64,000 nucleotides of DNA from GCA-2720865 sp047630275 (lineage in GTDB: Bacteria > Bdellovibrionota > Bacteriovoracia > Bacteriovoracales > Bacteriovoracaceae). Below the pieces are notes generated by a model. It saw only the letters and a list, made by a program, of their open reading frames with translations. It searched no databases and was not told the origin of the DNA. Every line of letters begins with the position of its first letter. Within the stretch, counting starts at the first letter, position 1. The stretch spans positions 1,426,001 to 1,490,000 of the forward strand of contig JBLHVN010000001.1 in assembly GCA_047630275.1 (NCBI GenBank). The letters run 5' to 3'. Below, piece by piece: positions 17,397 to 25,878 of the stretch. The position numbers were made by a program, and so were the translations under genes.

Positions 17397-18440
17397 TTAT
17401 CTCTTAGGAACTTGAGTGGCATCCCACTGCCCAAAGGGGTTTCCAATAAGTCCAATCTGCACTTTATGGAATCTGTTTCGAAAGAGGATATTATAATAGT
17501 CATGTCCTACGTCATACTTGACGAAGAAGTTTATGTTTTGAAAGTAGTGGGGAAGATTAAAAAGGGCCCTTGCTTCAAAGTGCAACCTATCATGCCATTT
17601 TGCAGGAACCGGAGTCACTTGAGTTACATCAGAGTTATCAGGAAGGGAATAATCAATAGGCGCCACTCTATAATCCATTCCAGAGATAACATAACTTAGG
17701 CGGGCATAAAGTTTGAACTCTGTTTTAAAAAGAAACCATGGTTTTAAAGGAGCGGTTCTAAAGGCGATAGCGACCTTTAGGTCTTCGTATTGTCCATCAA
17801 GATTCTTCTCTCGGTTAAACCCAGGGTGCCAAATAAGAGAAAGCTGAGTCCAGGTCCAACTTGTTAGATCAGAGAGCTGTTTTAAACCAAAGAAATTATA
17901 ACTTGAAAGCTCTAGGTAATTAGTTGAAAAGTTTCCAGAGTCTGTATTGATCGTTCCATTAGGATTATAAAAATCTCCCGCTTGTCCATTACTATGATGG
18001 CTCAATCTTAAAGACCAATAGTTTGGCTTCTCTTCTTTTTTCTCACTATGATCCCAAAGATAGAAAGTAACTCGAGGAAGGTAACCAGGGGTCTTAACCG
18101 GGGCGGACTTCTCAGTTGTTTGCCTAACTAAAAAAGTACCGGAGACTTTTGTCATATAGTCCCAGCCCTTATTGTTAAGCCTTTCAAAACCGGCCAGGTG
18201 AAGGTTGATCTGTCCTTCATAAAGGGCCCTGTTAAAGATGGTCCATTTCTTATGTCCATCTAACGTAAAATCAAGTCCATTTCCAAAAGCCAGGTAACTA
18301 GGCTCTAGGTTTGAGTTGATGATCTTCTTTAGGCTCTTTGATGTTGAGATTTGAACGGGTTCCCCATGAGCATTGAACAAAGGCATGGTGATGAAAAATA
18401 TAAGGACTATAAGTCTTTGCAAAGAAGCTTCCTCGATCAT
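17397..18440 (-). CDS. pldA: Outer-membrane phospholipase A (OMPLA/PldA family), 347 aa
   Basis: A signal peptide (residues 1-26) precedes a Tyr/Trp-rich beta-barrel. The catalytic signature of OMPLA is present: SHHSNG at 147-152 (His148, Ser150) and NFSTNYLEL at 170-178, where Asn174 fits the third catalytic residue. OMPLA hydrolyses phospholipids in the outer leaflet of the outer membrane, is calcium-dependent and works as a dimer. In a predator it might also act on prey membranes, which is inference. The barrel length fits the family. Confidence 0.88.
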   Translation of the reverse strand: MIEEASLQRLIVLIFFITMPLFNAHGEPVQISTSKSLKKIINSNLEPSYLAFGNGLDFTLDGHKKWTIFNRALYEGQINLHLAGFERLNNKGWDYMTKVSGTFLVRQTTEKSAPVKTPGYLPRVTFYLWDHSEKKEEKPNYWSLRLSHHSNGQAGDFYNPNGTINTDSGNFSTNYLELSSYNFFGLKQLSDLTSWTWTQLSLIWHPGFNREKNLDGQYEDLKVAIAFRTAPLKPWFLFKTEFKLYARLSYVISGMDYRVAPIDYSLPDNSDVTQVTPVPAKWHDRLHFEARALFNLPHYFQNINFFVKYDVGHDYYNILFRNRFHKVQIGLIGNPFGQWDATQVPKR

Positions 18441-18506
18441 TAGAGCTTATAGTCTAAACGTCCTGAAAGAGAAGGTAAATGGAAGCATAGCTGCATTGGA
18501 CTATTT

Positions 18507-19337
18507 CTAGAGGCTTTTTATTAAGTTTTTAGCAAAAAGTTCAGCTGAATCTTTATTCATCCTAAAATAAAGGGCAGGCTCAATCATTTCTAATTCCATT
18601 AACTCAAAGCCCGATTCTCCTCTTACAAGGTCAACCCTACAATATAGCTGTTTTGGATCTACTATTGAAGAGGCGGTTTCTAAGAGGGCTGACTCTGGTG
18701 TTACTTCCTGAATATTACCACCCCATTCTTCTTGTACCCTATAGTCCCCAGACTTAGGGGTTTTTAGGATAGAGTGAGAATAGTCTCCTTTAAAAAAGAA
18801 GAGGGAGAATTCTCCTTCAGTTAAGACATTTTCAACAAAGGCCTGAACAAAGAACTTCCCAGAACTAATATCAATAGGAGGCATAGGCTCTCCTAGGTTA
18901 ATAGGAAAGGTATTATCTGAATTGGCACCGACGTAGGGCTTGAAGATGATCTTTTCAGCCTTTAAAAGCTTGCAGATCTGATCCACTTCTAATCCTTGGA
19001 TTTCATCATGAAAGAGAGTTGGGATAATCTTAACTCCTTTAGCTCTCATCTGTTTTAGATAAGACTTATGAGAGTTTTCTTTTACAGTTTCTAAATCATT
19101 TAAGAGGAGGGTTTTTGAAGAGATCTCTTCTAAGACTTTAAGAAAGTCTTCATAATGATCTTGATAGTCCCAAGTGCTTCTGATGACCACAGCTTCGTAC
19201 TTTGACCAATCTTCCTTGGCGCGCCAACTTATGCTTTTCATTTGATAGCCAAGCTTCTCTAAAGGCTCTTTAAGAAGCTCGTCATCGCAAGTAAAATTGT
19301 CTAAGTTATCCTTAGTTAAGAGGGCAATTCTCTTCAT
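18507..19337 (-). CDS. ATP-grasp ligase (DcsG/GshB-like), 276 aa
   Basis: The protein has the ATP-grasp layout seen in DcsG-like and prokaryotic glutathione-synthetase-like enzymes. The N-terminal Rossmann segment holds VIRSTWDYQ, the signature of this branch, and the middle has KPYVGANSDNTF for nucleotide binding. C-terminal Mg-binding residues lie in RVDLVRG and LMELEMIEP. It likely makes a carboxylate-amine bond using ATP; the substrate is unknown. It begins exactly where the upstream secreted-protein gene ends, so the two are coupled. Confidence 0.82.
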   Translation of the reverse strand: MKRIALLTKDNLDNFTCDDELLKEPLEKLGYQMKSISWRAKEDWSKYEAVVIRSTWDYQDHYEDFLKVLEEISSKTLLLNDLETVKENSHKSYLKQMRAKGVKIIPTLFHDEIQGLEVDQICKLLKAEKIIFKPYVGANSDNTFPINLGEPMPPIDISSGKFFVQAFVENVLTEGEFSLFFFKGDYSHSILKTPKSGDYRVQEEWGGNIQEVTPESALLETASSIVDPKQLYCRVDLVRGESGFELMELEMIEPALYFRMNKDSAELFAKNLIKSL

Positions 19338-19877
19338 CTATTTCATCTTTGATTTAGATTCTTTAGGTGATTCGCCGGAATTCTTTTGAATATTTTTCCC
19401 GTCTTTTCTTCCTCTACTATGAATTTGAGTTTGGTCTTTAAGCTCGCATTCAAAATGAACATATCGGTAGACTAAGTAATCAGCAGGTCTTGCTCTTGGG
19501 CCTTCTTTTAAAGGGGCGCTCGATTCATCTTCAATCCAATTTCCTTCGTAGGTGTCTTTTACAAAGGTAACTAAGAAAGTAGCGATCTGACCTGTACCAT
19601 TAGGGAGGTCATTGATATAGGTTTCAGTATTAGTAAAAGTGAACCCCTTTTTCTCTAGGCGCTTAAAGCTTGATTTGAATTTATTGATCTTTCCTTGATA
19701 ACAACGATTCTTTTTAAACTTATAGCTTCTTCCTAATTCTTCAAGATCATAACTGAAGTACTGCTTTGAAGTATTTCCATAACCAGACTTAATCTGCAGA
19801 CCTGAATCTTCTATAAATTGTTCATCAGCAGTGGCGTTTAGAGAAAAAAGTAACAGTAATATAAAGAAAGCTTTCAT
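19338..19877 (-). CDS. Secreted protein of unknown function, 179 aa
   Basis: A signal peptide (MKAFFILLLLFSLNATA) is followed by a mostly beta sequence with two cysteines (NRCYQG and FECEL) and a Lys/Arg/Ser-rich C-terminal tail. AAAGGATC before the ATG is a good ribosome-binding site. The gene abuts the ATP-grasp gene without spacing, so it heads a two-gene operon. Whether the ligase modifies this protein cannot be told from the sequence. Confidence 0.65.
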   Translation of the reverse strand: MKAFFILLLLFSLNATADEQFIEDSGLQIKSGYGNTSKQYFSYDLEELGRSYKFKKNRCYQGKINKFKSSFKRLEKKGFTFTNTETYINDLPNGTGQIATFLVTFVKDTYEGNWIEDESSAPLKEGPRARPADYLVYRYVHFECELKDQTQIHSRGRKDGKNIQKNSGESPKESKSKMK

Positions 19878-20070
19878 ATTGATCCTTTAACAATCAAGCA
19901 ATTAGTTTCTTAAATCATACCAACTGAAGGGCCAGCCCGCTAGCGTCTAGTTTGTTGACGGCCATAGTTTTTATGACGGCATTAGTCATGTGATATCAGC
20001 TATTTAACTTAGGTTTTTTGGAGAAGATCTTGCTCTTATAAAAGGATAGTCAAATTAACTGGAGATCTAA

Positions 20071-21600
20071 ATGAACAATTCATCCCTCGTCTTATTAGGC
20101 CTATTGCTCTCAGCTCAAGCCTTTGGAGCTACGCTCATAGGAAGCCTTTCTGAATCAGAAAAAGGGGAAGTTATTCTTAGCTCTCTTGAAAAAGGTGGGC
20201 CTATATCAAGAGTCCTTTTAATGGACGATAAATTTAAGTACACCTTAGATTCAAAGATGCTCAATTCTCCTGGTTACCTCCTTCAGTTTGAAGGGGAAAT
20301 AGAAGGGGATCACTTTATCACTTCTAAGACCCCAACAATTGTTGCCGGGGATATGAAATTAATTGGCCTTTTAAAAAGGAGTCCCGAAGGTGAGTTAAGT
20401 ATTAACGGAACGAGGGTTACCTATGGAAGAACAAAGCCAATCTATGGCATCCCATTTGATGAAACCAGTAAAGGAAGCTTTGTTGATAAAGAAGTAGAGG
20501 CTCAAGGTCAAATCATAAACGGCGTCTTTGTGATAAATGCTATCATCGAAAAAGACCTTCTTTCTGTGAAGGGTCCAGATAATTATCCGGCTCCGGCATC
20601 GTTTAAAGCAGACCCGCTTAATTTTATTCTCAAAGAGATGCCAAAGAATATTAACTCTCAAAGGGTCAATCCTTTTAGTGGCATTGTCTATAATAAAAAA
20701 GGCTATACTCCAACTCCAGGTGAAGGGGTCTTGATTATCACTTTAAGCGGCAGACAAGGGGATTCTCCTGGGGCATCTGCAGGTCATTTTGCCATTGGAG
20801 GAGGAGTTGTTGCAGAGGACCTCTCTATTAAAGGTGAAACTTATAATTTTTATTTTGAAGGACCTAAGGAAGTCTTAGCGGGAAATACTGACTTAGTAAG
20901 TTACTTTGGACATCTTATTCAAGGACAACAAAACTACCGGCCGACTTTTACCCTCTATGCTTATGGAGTTTCTAAAGAAGACCTGCGTAAGGTGCGTGAT
21001 CTTTATGAAAGAGAGCTTCATAAGGTAAGAACTGTAAAGGGCCTAGAGATCACTCCTGGCTACAACTGCACGACAACTTCTAATTATGTTTTAAGAGAGA
21101 TAGGAATTCATGGGGCCCACCATAACCTTGGTAACCGCATGCTTGATTTTCAAAACGTAGGCTATATCAATCCTCTTTCATGGTGGGCAAATAACACTTC
21201 AGGCGAGGGAACCGTTGGTGGTCTTAGAGTCTTAAGTTATGTGAGCACTAGAGACCCTGAGCACTATGTACCAAGGGCCACACTTGAATCTTTTGCAAAG
21301 AACTTTTCTAATAAAAGGTGGAATAAGAGAAAAGGAATCAAGAGAGTTGACTATGTCTTTATTCCTCAAACACCAAGCCGCAGGCAAGTGGGCGGTATGA
21401 GCTATGATTCTCCGATCAAAGAAGGCAAGAGGATCGTCGATTATAGTAATGAAAGAGGCGAGAGGATCGAACCTATCATAAAGGCCCATGAGGTCATCTT
21501 AAACAAAGAAAATTATTCTGAAGCTGAGGTCCTAGAGGCACAAAAGATTATCGATGCTGACCAGGCGGAAGTTAAAGCAATCTTAGATACTATTGATTAG
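20071..21600 (+). CDS. Large secreted protein, possible cysteine-hydrolase domain, 509 aa
   Basis: Signal peptide MNNSSLVLLGLLLSAQAFGA. Residues 20-170 are beta-rich, like an accessory domain. The central part has GASAGHFAIGGG (about residues 235-246), and about 100 residues later YNCTTTSNYVLREIGI. A His in a Gly-rich strand followed by a Cys at the start of a helix resembles permuted papain-like (NlpC/YiiX-type) hydrolases, but I cannot assign a family. The C-terminus is a charged helical tail. Its end overlaps the convergent DUF5329 gene by 11 nt. Confidence 0.55.
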   Translation: MNNSSLVLLGLLLSAQAFGATLIGSLSESEKGEVILSSLEKGGPISRVLLMDDKFKYTLDSKMLNSPGYLLQFEGEIEGDHFITSKTPTIVAGDMKLIGLLKRSPEGELSINGTRVTYGRTKPIYGIPFDETSKGSFVDKEVEAQGQIINGVFVINAIIEKDLLSVKGPDNYPAPASFKADPLNFILKEMPKNINSQRVNPFSGIVYNKKGYTPTPGEGVLIITLSGRQGDSPGASAGHFAIGGGVVAEDLSIKGETYNFYFEGPKEVLAGNTDLVSYFGHLIQGQQNYRPTFTLYAYGVSKEDLRKVRDLYERELHKVRTVKGLEITPGYNCTTTSNYVLREIGIHGAHHNLGNRMLDFQNVGYINPLSWWANNTSGEGTVGGLRVLSYVSTRDPEHYVPRATLESFAKNFSNKRWNKRKGIKRVDYVFIPQTPSRRQVGGMSYDSPIKEGKRIVDYSNERGERIEPIIKAHEVILNKENYSEAEVLEAQKIIDADQAEVKAILDTID

Positions 21601-21964
21601 ATTCTATCAAAAGGAGCTTCTCATTAAGCCACTTCTTAGTGGGAATGAGTTCTCCTTTTTTATCCTTTATAAAATATTCCTTGCCAGTGGTAGAAGAGCC
21701 GCTGGCAATCTTATCGATAAAAGTTCTTACATCCACAGGATTTCCTTTTTGCCAAAACCAAAAGCCATTTAAGACGTAATTGTATTTATACTCAAGATGA
21801 GACCTAGCTGCCTTAGAGTTATGCTCTTTTCCATTTCTTACAAAAGTTAATTGAGAATCTTCTACTTCAACGAGAAGTTTTTCAATCATTTGCTTATCAG
21901 TCAGAGCGCCGGCATAGAGCGATTGGCATATGAGAATAAGGAGGAGGGATTTTACAAGATTCAA
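21590..21964 (-). CDS. DUF5329-family secreted protein, 124 aa
   Basis: The first residues are a signal peptide (MNLVKSLLLILICQSLYA), started from TTG since no ATG is available. The mature part matches the DUF5329 pattern: FVRNGKEHNSKAARSHLEYK, then FIDKIASGSSTTGKEYFI. The biochemical role of the family is unknown. It follows a newly noted 34-aa membrane-protein gene by 2 nt, which probably drives its translation by coupling. Confidence 0.75.
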   Translation of the reverse strand: MNLVKSLLLILICQSLYAGALTDKQMIEKLLVEVEDSQLTFVRNGKEHNSKAARSHLEYKYNYVLNGFWFWQKGNPVDVRTFIDKIASGSSTTGKEYFIKDKKGELIPTKKWLNEKLLLIESNQ

Positions 21965-21966
21965 TT

Positions 21967-22071
21967 TTAGATCATATTGGTATAAATACCATGAGTTACC
22001 AAGACAATGGCGATCAAGAGAACAAAGGAGACGGCCTTGTCTTTTAGACTCTCTTTTTCTTTATTACTCAT
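21967..22071 (-). CDS. 34-aa single-pass membrane protein
   Basis: An ATG at 22071 has TAGGAGTTTT directly upstream (AGGAG with 8-nt spacing) and opens a 34-codon frame ending in TAA. The peptide has a charged head (MSNKEKESLKDKAV) followed by one hydrophobic helix (SFVLLIAIVLVTHGIY). It is too short for usual gene callers. Its position 2 nt ahead of the TTG-started DUF5329 gene suggests an operon and translational coupling. Function unknown. Confidence 0.6.
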   Translation of the reverse strand: MSNKEKESLKDKAVSFVLLIAIVLVTHGIYTNMI

Positions 22072-22270
22072 TCTTAAAACTCCTAGGATTGATTGATAAT
22101 ACTAGTTTGCAACAACTTCTTATCGTCTCAAAGGAAAGAAACATAAAGTTTCTCAACAAGTTCCTAAGAAGCCTAAATCCTTAAGCTTCAATATCCTTTA
22201 TTTATTCCTATGTAGTGAATACTTGGTAGTTGATTGTTTTAGTTGAGAAATGCGTTTTTTCAGGGAATGC

Positions 22271-23044
22271 CTATTTTAAGAGGAAGTCTTCCATAGATTC
22301 AAAGCCAAGGCGCTTTAAAAGGTCATGGGTTGTTTTCCCTTGTCGTCGAAAACTGATAAGGCTCTCACTAGAAGGTATTCCAGTTCCGGCGGACTTAGAG
22401 ATCTTCTTTCCTTCCTGATCTTGAATCAATGGATGATGCAAAAAGACTGCTTTAGTAAAAATTTTATCTTTAATTCTTTCGGCCATGAAGAATTGCTCTT
22501 TTGAAGTTTGAACTAAATCTTCTCCGCGGACGATAAAGTTAATATTCATTTCAATATCATCATAAAGGGAAGTGAGATGATAAGAAGGGAGGTCTTCTTT
22601 TCGCCAGAGAATAAAGCTGCCATGAGGAGAGTCCATCTTGATGGCGGTCTTGCCTTTTTCAAAGGGCTTCTTTGATTGAGCACATGGACAAGAATTTTCT
22701 TTAAGAAAGCTTCTGCTACAGGAGCAGTTATAAAGATCAGGAATACGTTTAAGAAATTCAAGATACTCTTTATGCTTAAGCCCTTGAGAGAAGTTCTGCT
22801 TAAAGTCCTTAAGATTTTTTGGTCCATCGTTTACTTTGATTCCTAGCCACTCTAAACTCTCAAAGATGTCTTCAATATACTCATCTTTTGAGCGGTCTTT
22901 ATCAGAATCATCAATTCTAAGAATCAGTTCCCCTCCGCGTTTAATGACGGCTTCTCTGTAGGTGACTAAGAAATTATAGGCATTTCCTACGTGAAGATAA
23001 CCACTTGGAGTTGGTGCTATACGGCTTTTGATGGACTGAAACAT
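22271..23044 (-). CDS. gluQ: Glutamyl-Q tRNA(Asp) synthetase-like protein, 257 aa
   Basis: This is a class I synthetase catalytic core of GluRS type without an anticodon-binding domain, at the 250-300 aa length of GluQ-RS. The HIGH-type motif is APTPSGYLHVGN, with RIDDSDKDR after it. Cys-rich CSCSRS and CPC are consistent with the zinc site, and KKISKSAGT is the KMSKS loop. GluQ-RS charges glutamate onto queuosine in tRNA-Asp. A TATAAG box lies 8 nt before the ATG with no Shine-Dalgarno sequence, so the mRNA may be leaderless. Confidence 0.88.
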   Translation of the reverse strand: MFQSIKSRIAPTPSGYLHVGNAYNFLVTYREAVIKRGGELILRIDDSDKDRSKDEYIEDIFESLEWLGIKVNDGPKNLKDFKQNFSQGLKHKEYLEFLKRIPDLYNCSCSRSFLKENSCPCAQSKKPFEKGKTAIKMDSPHGSFILWRKEDLPSYHLTSLYDDIEMNINFIVRGEDLVQTSKEQFFMAERIKDKIFTKAVFLHHPLIQDQEGKKISKSAGTGIPSSESLISFRRQGKTTHDLLKRLGFESMEDFLLK

Positions 23045-23089
23045 GAGTCAACCTTATACTAAAAAGAACCCTTTTTCTAAGGAATACAT

Positions 23090-23491
23090 GTGAAGATCGA
23101 GAAGATAAAGAATTATGCAGAGAGGAAGTTCGGTCCAAAGGTAAGGCGGATCATTGAAAACCCAAAAAACGTTCTCAATGAAATCGGCTCTGCTTCTCAA
23201 CTTATGCTCAAAGATAAAGTGGCCTCTGGGATGAAAGGGAGCTTTGAGGACTTTAAGACTTTACTCAAGATGATCAAGGCCTGGGCCAGTGGGGATTATA
23301 AAGAAGTTCCCTGGAAGAGTCTTTGGTTAGGGATCCTCTCAATTGTCTATTTTGTTTCCGTGGTAGATCTTATTCCCGATTTTATTTTGGGCATCGGTTT
23401 TATCGACGACTTTGCTTTGATTACTTGGGTTCTTGCTTCTATTAAAGATGATTTAGAAAGATTTAAAAACTCTTCGTATAACCAACCCTAA
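23090..23491 (+). CDS. DUF1232 (YkvA-like) membrane protein, 133 aa
   Basis: The C-terminal half holds the DUF1232 signature: SIVYFVSVVDLIPDFILG followed by IGFIDDFALITWVL, a helical hairpin with conserved Asp-Leu-Ile-Pro-Asp. Function of the family is unknown. The N-terminal 60 residues form a charged helix. GTG at 23090 is the start, with AAGGA upstream. The 3' end overlaps the convergent outer-membrane gene by 29 nt. Confidence 0.8.
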   Translation: MKIEKIKNYAERKFGPKVRRIIENPKNVLNEIGSASQLMLKDKVASGMKGSFEDFKTLLKMIKAWASGDYKEVPWKSLWLGILSIVYFVSVVDLIPDFILGIGFIDDFALITWVLASIKDDLERFKNSSYNQP

Positions 23492-24752
23492 GTTCTAGGG
23501 GAAGGCTATGCTTAGTTTTAAAAGTGCTCTGGGTATTTGTGAAGACTCTATTCCCCCCAGAGTCAGCACCTTCATCAATGACTTGTCTTTTAACAGTCGT
23601 TGTATAAGGGATAAAAATCTTCAAGCCGGCCTCAATATGCTCCATCTCTTTGATCATATACTTTACCCAAAAGTCAGTGTTGAGTTTGAAAAAAGGTTGG
23701 ATCTTATCGGTTTGATCCCAAGTAAAACCATCATTTCCAATTGTTAAAAACCTTTCTTCTTGCTTGAGAGAATAATAAGCTTCTAAGCCCCCGCCGTAAA
23801 AAAACTTCTTTAAGGCCTTTGGCCTTTTTTGAAATTTAAGCCAAAGATCAAAGTCGGCGTATCGTTTTGTTTTTATAATAAGACCATTAGGATTAGAGGA
23901 CCAAAATCCGGTTCCTTTATTTACAGTGTACCTGCCCTTCATAGCATAGCCAGCGCTTGCGCCAATATTATACCTATTTCTCTCAATCCCCGAAAAGTAG
24001 TCAAACCCAATCCTAGGTTGAATAGCAAAAGCACTCTTGAGGTTTCCCTTATGTGAAGCTGTCGTATCAGCGCTTTCAGATTCTGTTCCAGGGCCATAAG
24101 CATAACTTCGAGTGGCCTCCCCAAAGGGATAGACAAGCCTAAAGAAATAATCGAGGTCATAATTATAAAAGATCTCCCGCTTATCTCTCAAATTGATTTC
24201 AAAGATATGATCTCCAAACTTACTGTTTCCAATATCTGGGTCTGGGTTAACATTGGCCCCACTAACAATTCTTTTTTCATTCTTAGTGCTTTGATTAACT
24301 GTTAAGTTGTTTTCATATTTAACGAGGATCTTTTGCGTCCAGCTATAAGAAAAAGTATTTTTTAAATAAAGGTGAGAAGACTTTAAGTCCTTAGTGACGG
24401 TATCAGATTTTTCTTCGAAGGAATCTTTGGCATAACGAAGAGAGCTTGACCATGTAAGCATATCTTCAAGAGGTCTAAAGTTTAAAAAGGGAGTCTTAGG
24501 TGCGAATCTTTTTCTAATGGCCGTTTCTAGTCTTTTTTTCTTGAGCTTCTCAATCTCACCACGTCTTTGCTCTTCAAGCTTTTCTATAAAAGCGTCCTTG
24601 CCAATCTTTTCAATGATCGCCGCTTCGCGGGCCTCTTTTTCATTCTTTTGTTTTAAGAGTTCTTCTACTCGAGAAGAAAGAGGAGCTTTGGCCTGTGCCA
24701 GAGTAAGACTTGGTGCAATGAATATAACTAGAATCATCCATGATTTCATCAA
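23463..24752 (-). CDS. Outer-membrane barrel protein with coiled-coil N-terminus, about 429 aa
   Basis: A signal peptide (about 20 residues) is followed by a charged helical segment (residues 25-85) and then a long Tyr/Phe/Arg-rich beta region, ending in a terminal strand LPLELRVGYTKSF whose final Phe is the usual BamA recognition residue. It is probably an outer-membrane barrel with a periplasmic coiled coil. The start is TTG 24752 or, more likely, ATG 24749, which sits 8 nt after a TATAAT box; a leaderless transcript is plausible. Confidence 0.7.
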   Translation of the reverse strand: MMKSWMILVIFIAPSLTLAQAKAPLSSRVEELLKQKNEKEAREAAIIEKIGKDAFIEKLEEQRRGEIEKLKKKRLETAIRKRFAPKTPFLNFRPLEDMLTWSSSLRYAKDSFEEKSDTVTKDLKSSHLYLKNTFSYSWTQKILVKYENNLTVNQSTKNEKRIVSGANVNPDPDIGNSKFGDHIFEINLRDKREIFYNYDLDYFFRLVYPFGEATRSYAYGPGTESESADTTASHKGNLKSAFAIQPRIGFDYFSGIERNRYNIGASAGYAMKGRYTVNKGTGFWSSNPNGLIIKTKRYADFDLWLKFQKRPKALKKFFYGGGLEAYYSLKQEERFLTIGNDGFTWDQTDKIQPFFKLNTDFWVKYMIKEMEHIEAGLKIFIPYTTTVKRQVIDEGADSGGNRVFTNTQSTFKTKHSLPLELRVGYTKSF

Positions 24753-24847
24753 CTTAAATTATAGTTGATTAACTGAGTTTATCCAAATTTTAAGCAGCTT
24801 AAGGGAAATCTCATTGCCTCTAAGCGTTAAACCTGATAGAAACCCTC

Positions 24848-25798
24848 ATGCGAAATTCATACATCCAAGTAGACACTCCAAATATTCATATTTCTAGAAA
24901 AAGAGAGATCGGGGCTAAGTATCCCGAGGTCAAAGAGCTCATGGGACAAAACCCATGGAGCATCCTCTACATCGCCTTGATCACAGCTTTTCAAATAAGC
25001 ATGGCCTATTTGCTTAAAGATCAAAGCCTATGGGTTGTGGCCCTTGCTGCTTTTTTAATAGGGGCCTTTTGCAGCCACGCTTTGTTTGCTCAGATTCATG
25101 AATGCTGTCATAACCTGGTCTTTAAGAGGACTTGGGTCAATAAGCTTGCGGGGATCTTCTGTGATACTTGTTTAGTTCTTCCCGGGGCCCTGGCCTTTAG
25201 AAAGTATCATATGGTTCATCACCGCCACATGGGCGAGTATAGTAAAGACGCGGATATTGCCAGCGTTGAAGAAGCGGCCTTTATTGGTAACTCCCGTATT
25301 AAGAAGTTTCTTTGGGTGGTTTTCTTTGGTCTCTCTCAGGCCTTTAGACCTATGAGGTTTGATAATATTAAACTTATGGATGCTTGGATCTTCTCAAACA
25401 TCCTTTATTCAATCCTAGTGAACGTCCTTATTTATATGGCAGTTGGGCCAATGGGCCTTGCCTACCTAGCCTTCTCAACCTTCTTTGGCTTAGGTCCTCA
25501 TCCTGTTGGGGGAAGGTGGATTCAGGAGCATTATGTAACGAAAGAAGGGCAAGAGACCTATAGCTATTATGGACCTTTAAATAAGCTTTCCTTTAACGTG
25601 GGCTTTCACAATGAGCACCACGATTATATGAATATCCCTTGGAATAACCTGCCTAAATTACGAAAGATGGCCCCTGAGTTCTATGATAATCTTCACGCCT
25701 ACCAGAGCTGGAGCGCAGTCTTATGGAACTTTATTACTGATAAAGGCATCAGTGTCTTTGATAGGATTTTGCATCCTGAGAAGAAGACTACCGCTTAG
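24848..25798 (+). CDS. Sphingolipid delta-4 (dihydroceramide) desaturase-like protein, 316 aa
   Basis: All three histidine boxes of membrane desaturases are present: HECCH at 84-88, HMVHH at 121-125 and HNEHH at 254-258. The N-terminus (PNIHISRKREIGAKYPEVKE) matches the region typical of DEGS1-type sphingolipid delta-4 desaturases, which introduce the 4,5 double bond of dihydroceramide. About four to five transmembrane helices are visible. Bacterial sphingolipids are rare, but sphingophosphonolipids are known in Bacteriovorax stolpii. No serine palmitoyltransferase gene is in this window. Confidence 0.85.
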   Translation: MRNSYIQVDTPNIHISRKREIGAKYPEVKELMGQNPWSILYIALITAFQISMAYLLKDQSLWVVALAAFLIGAFCSHALFAQIHECCHNLVFKRTWVNKLAGIFCDTCLVLPGALAFRKYHMVHHRHMGEYSKDADIASVEEAAFIGNSRIKKFLWVVFFGLSQAFRPMRFDNIKLMDAWIFSNILYSILVNVLIYMAVGPMGLAYLAFSTFFGLGPHPVGGRWIQEHYVTKEGQETYSYYGPLNKLSFNVGFHNEHHDYMNIPWNNLPKLRKMAPEFYDNLHAYQSWSAVLWNFITDKGISVFDRILHPEKKTTA

Positions 25799-25878
25799 GT
25801 AAAAAGTTCTATCTCTCGTATTTCCTTAGTGAGTGAAATTTAATTTCATGTTATTCTTGCCCATCATTCGGAGTGGGC

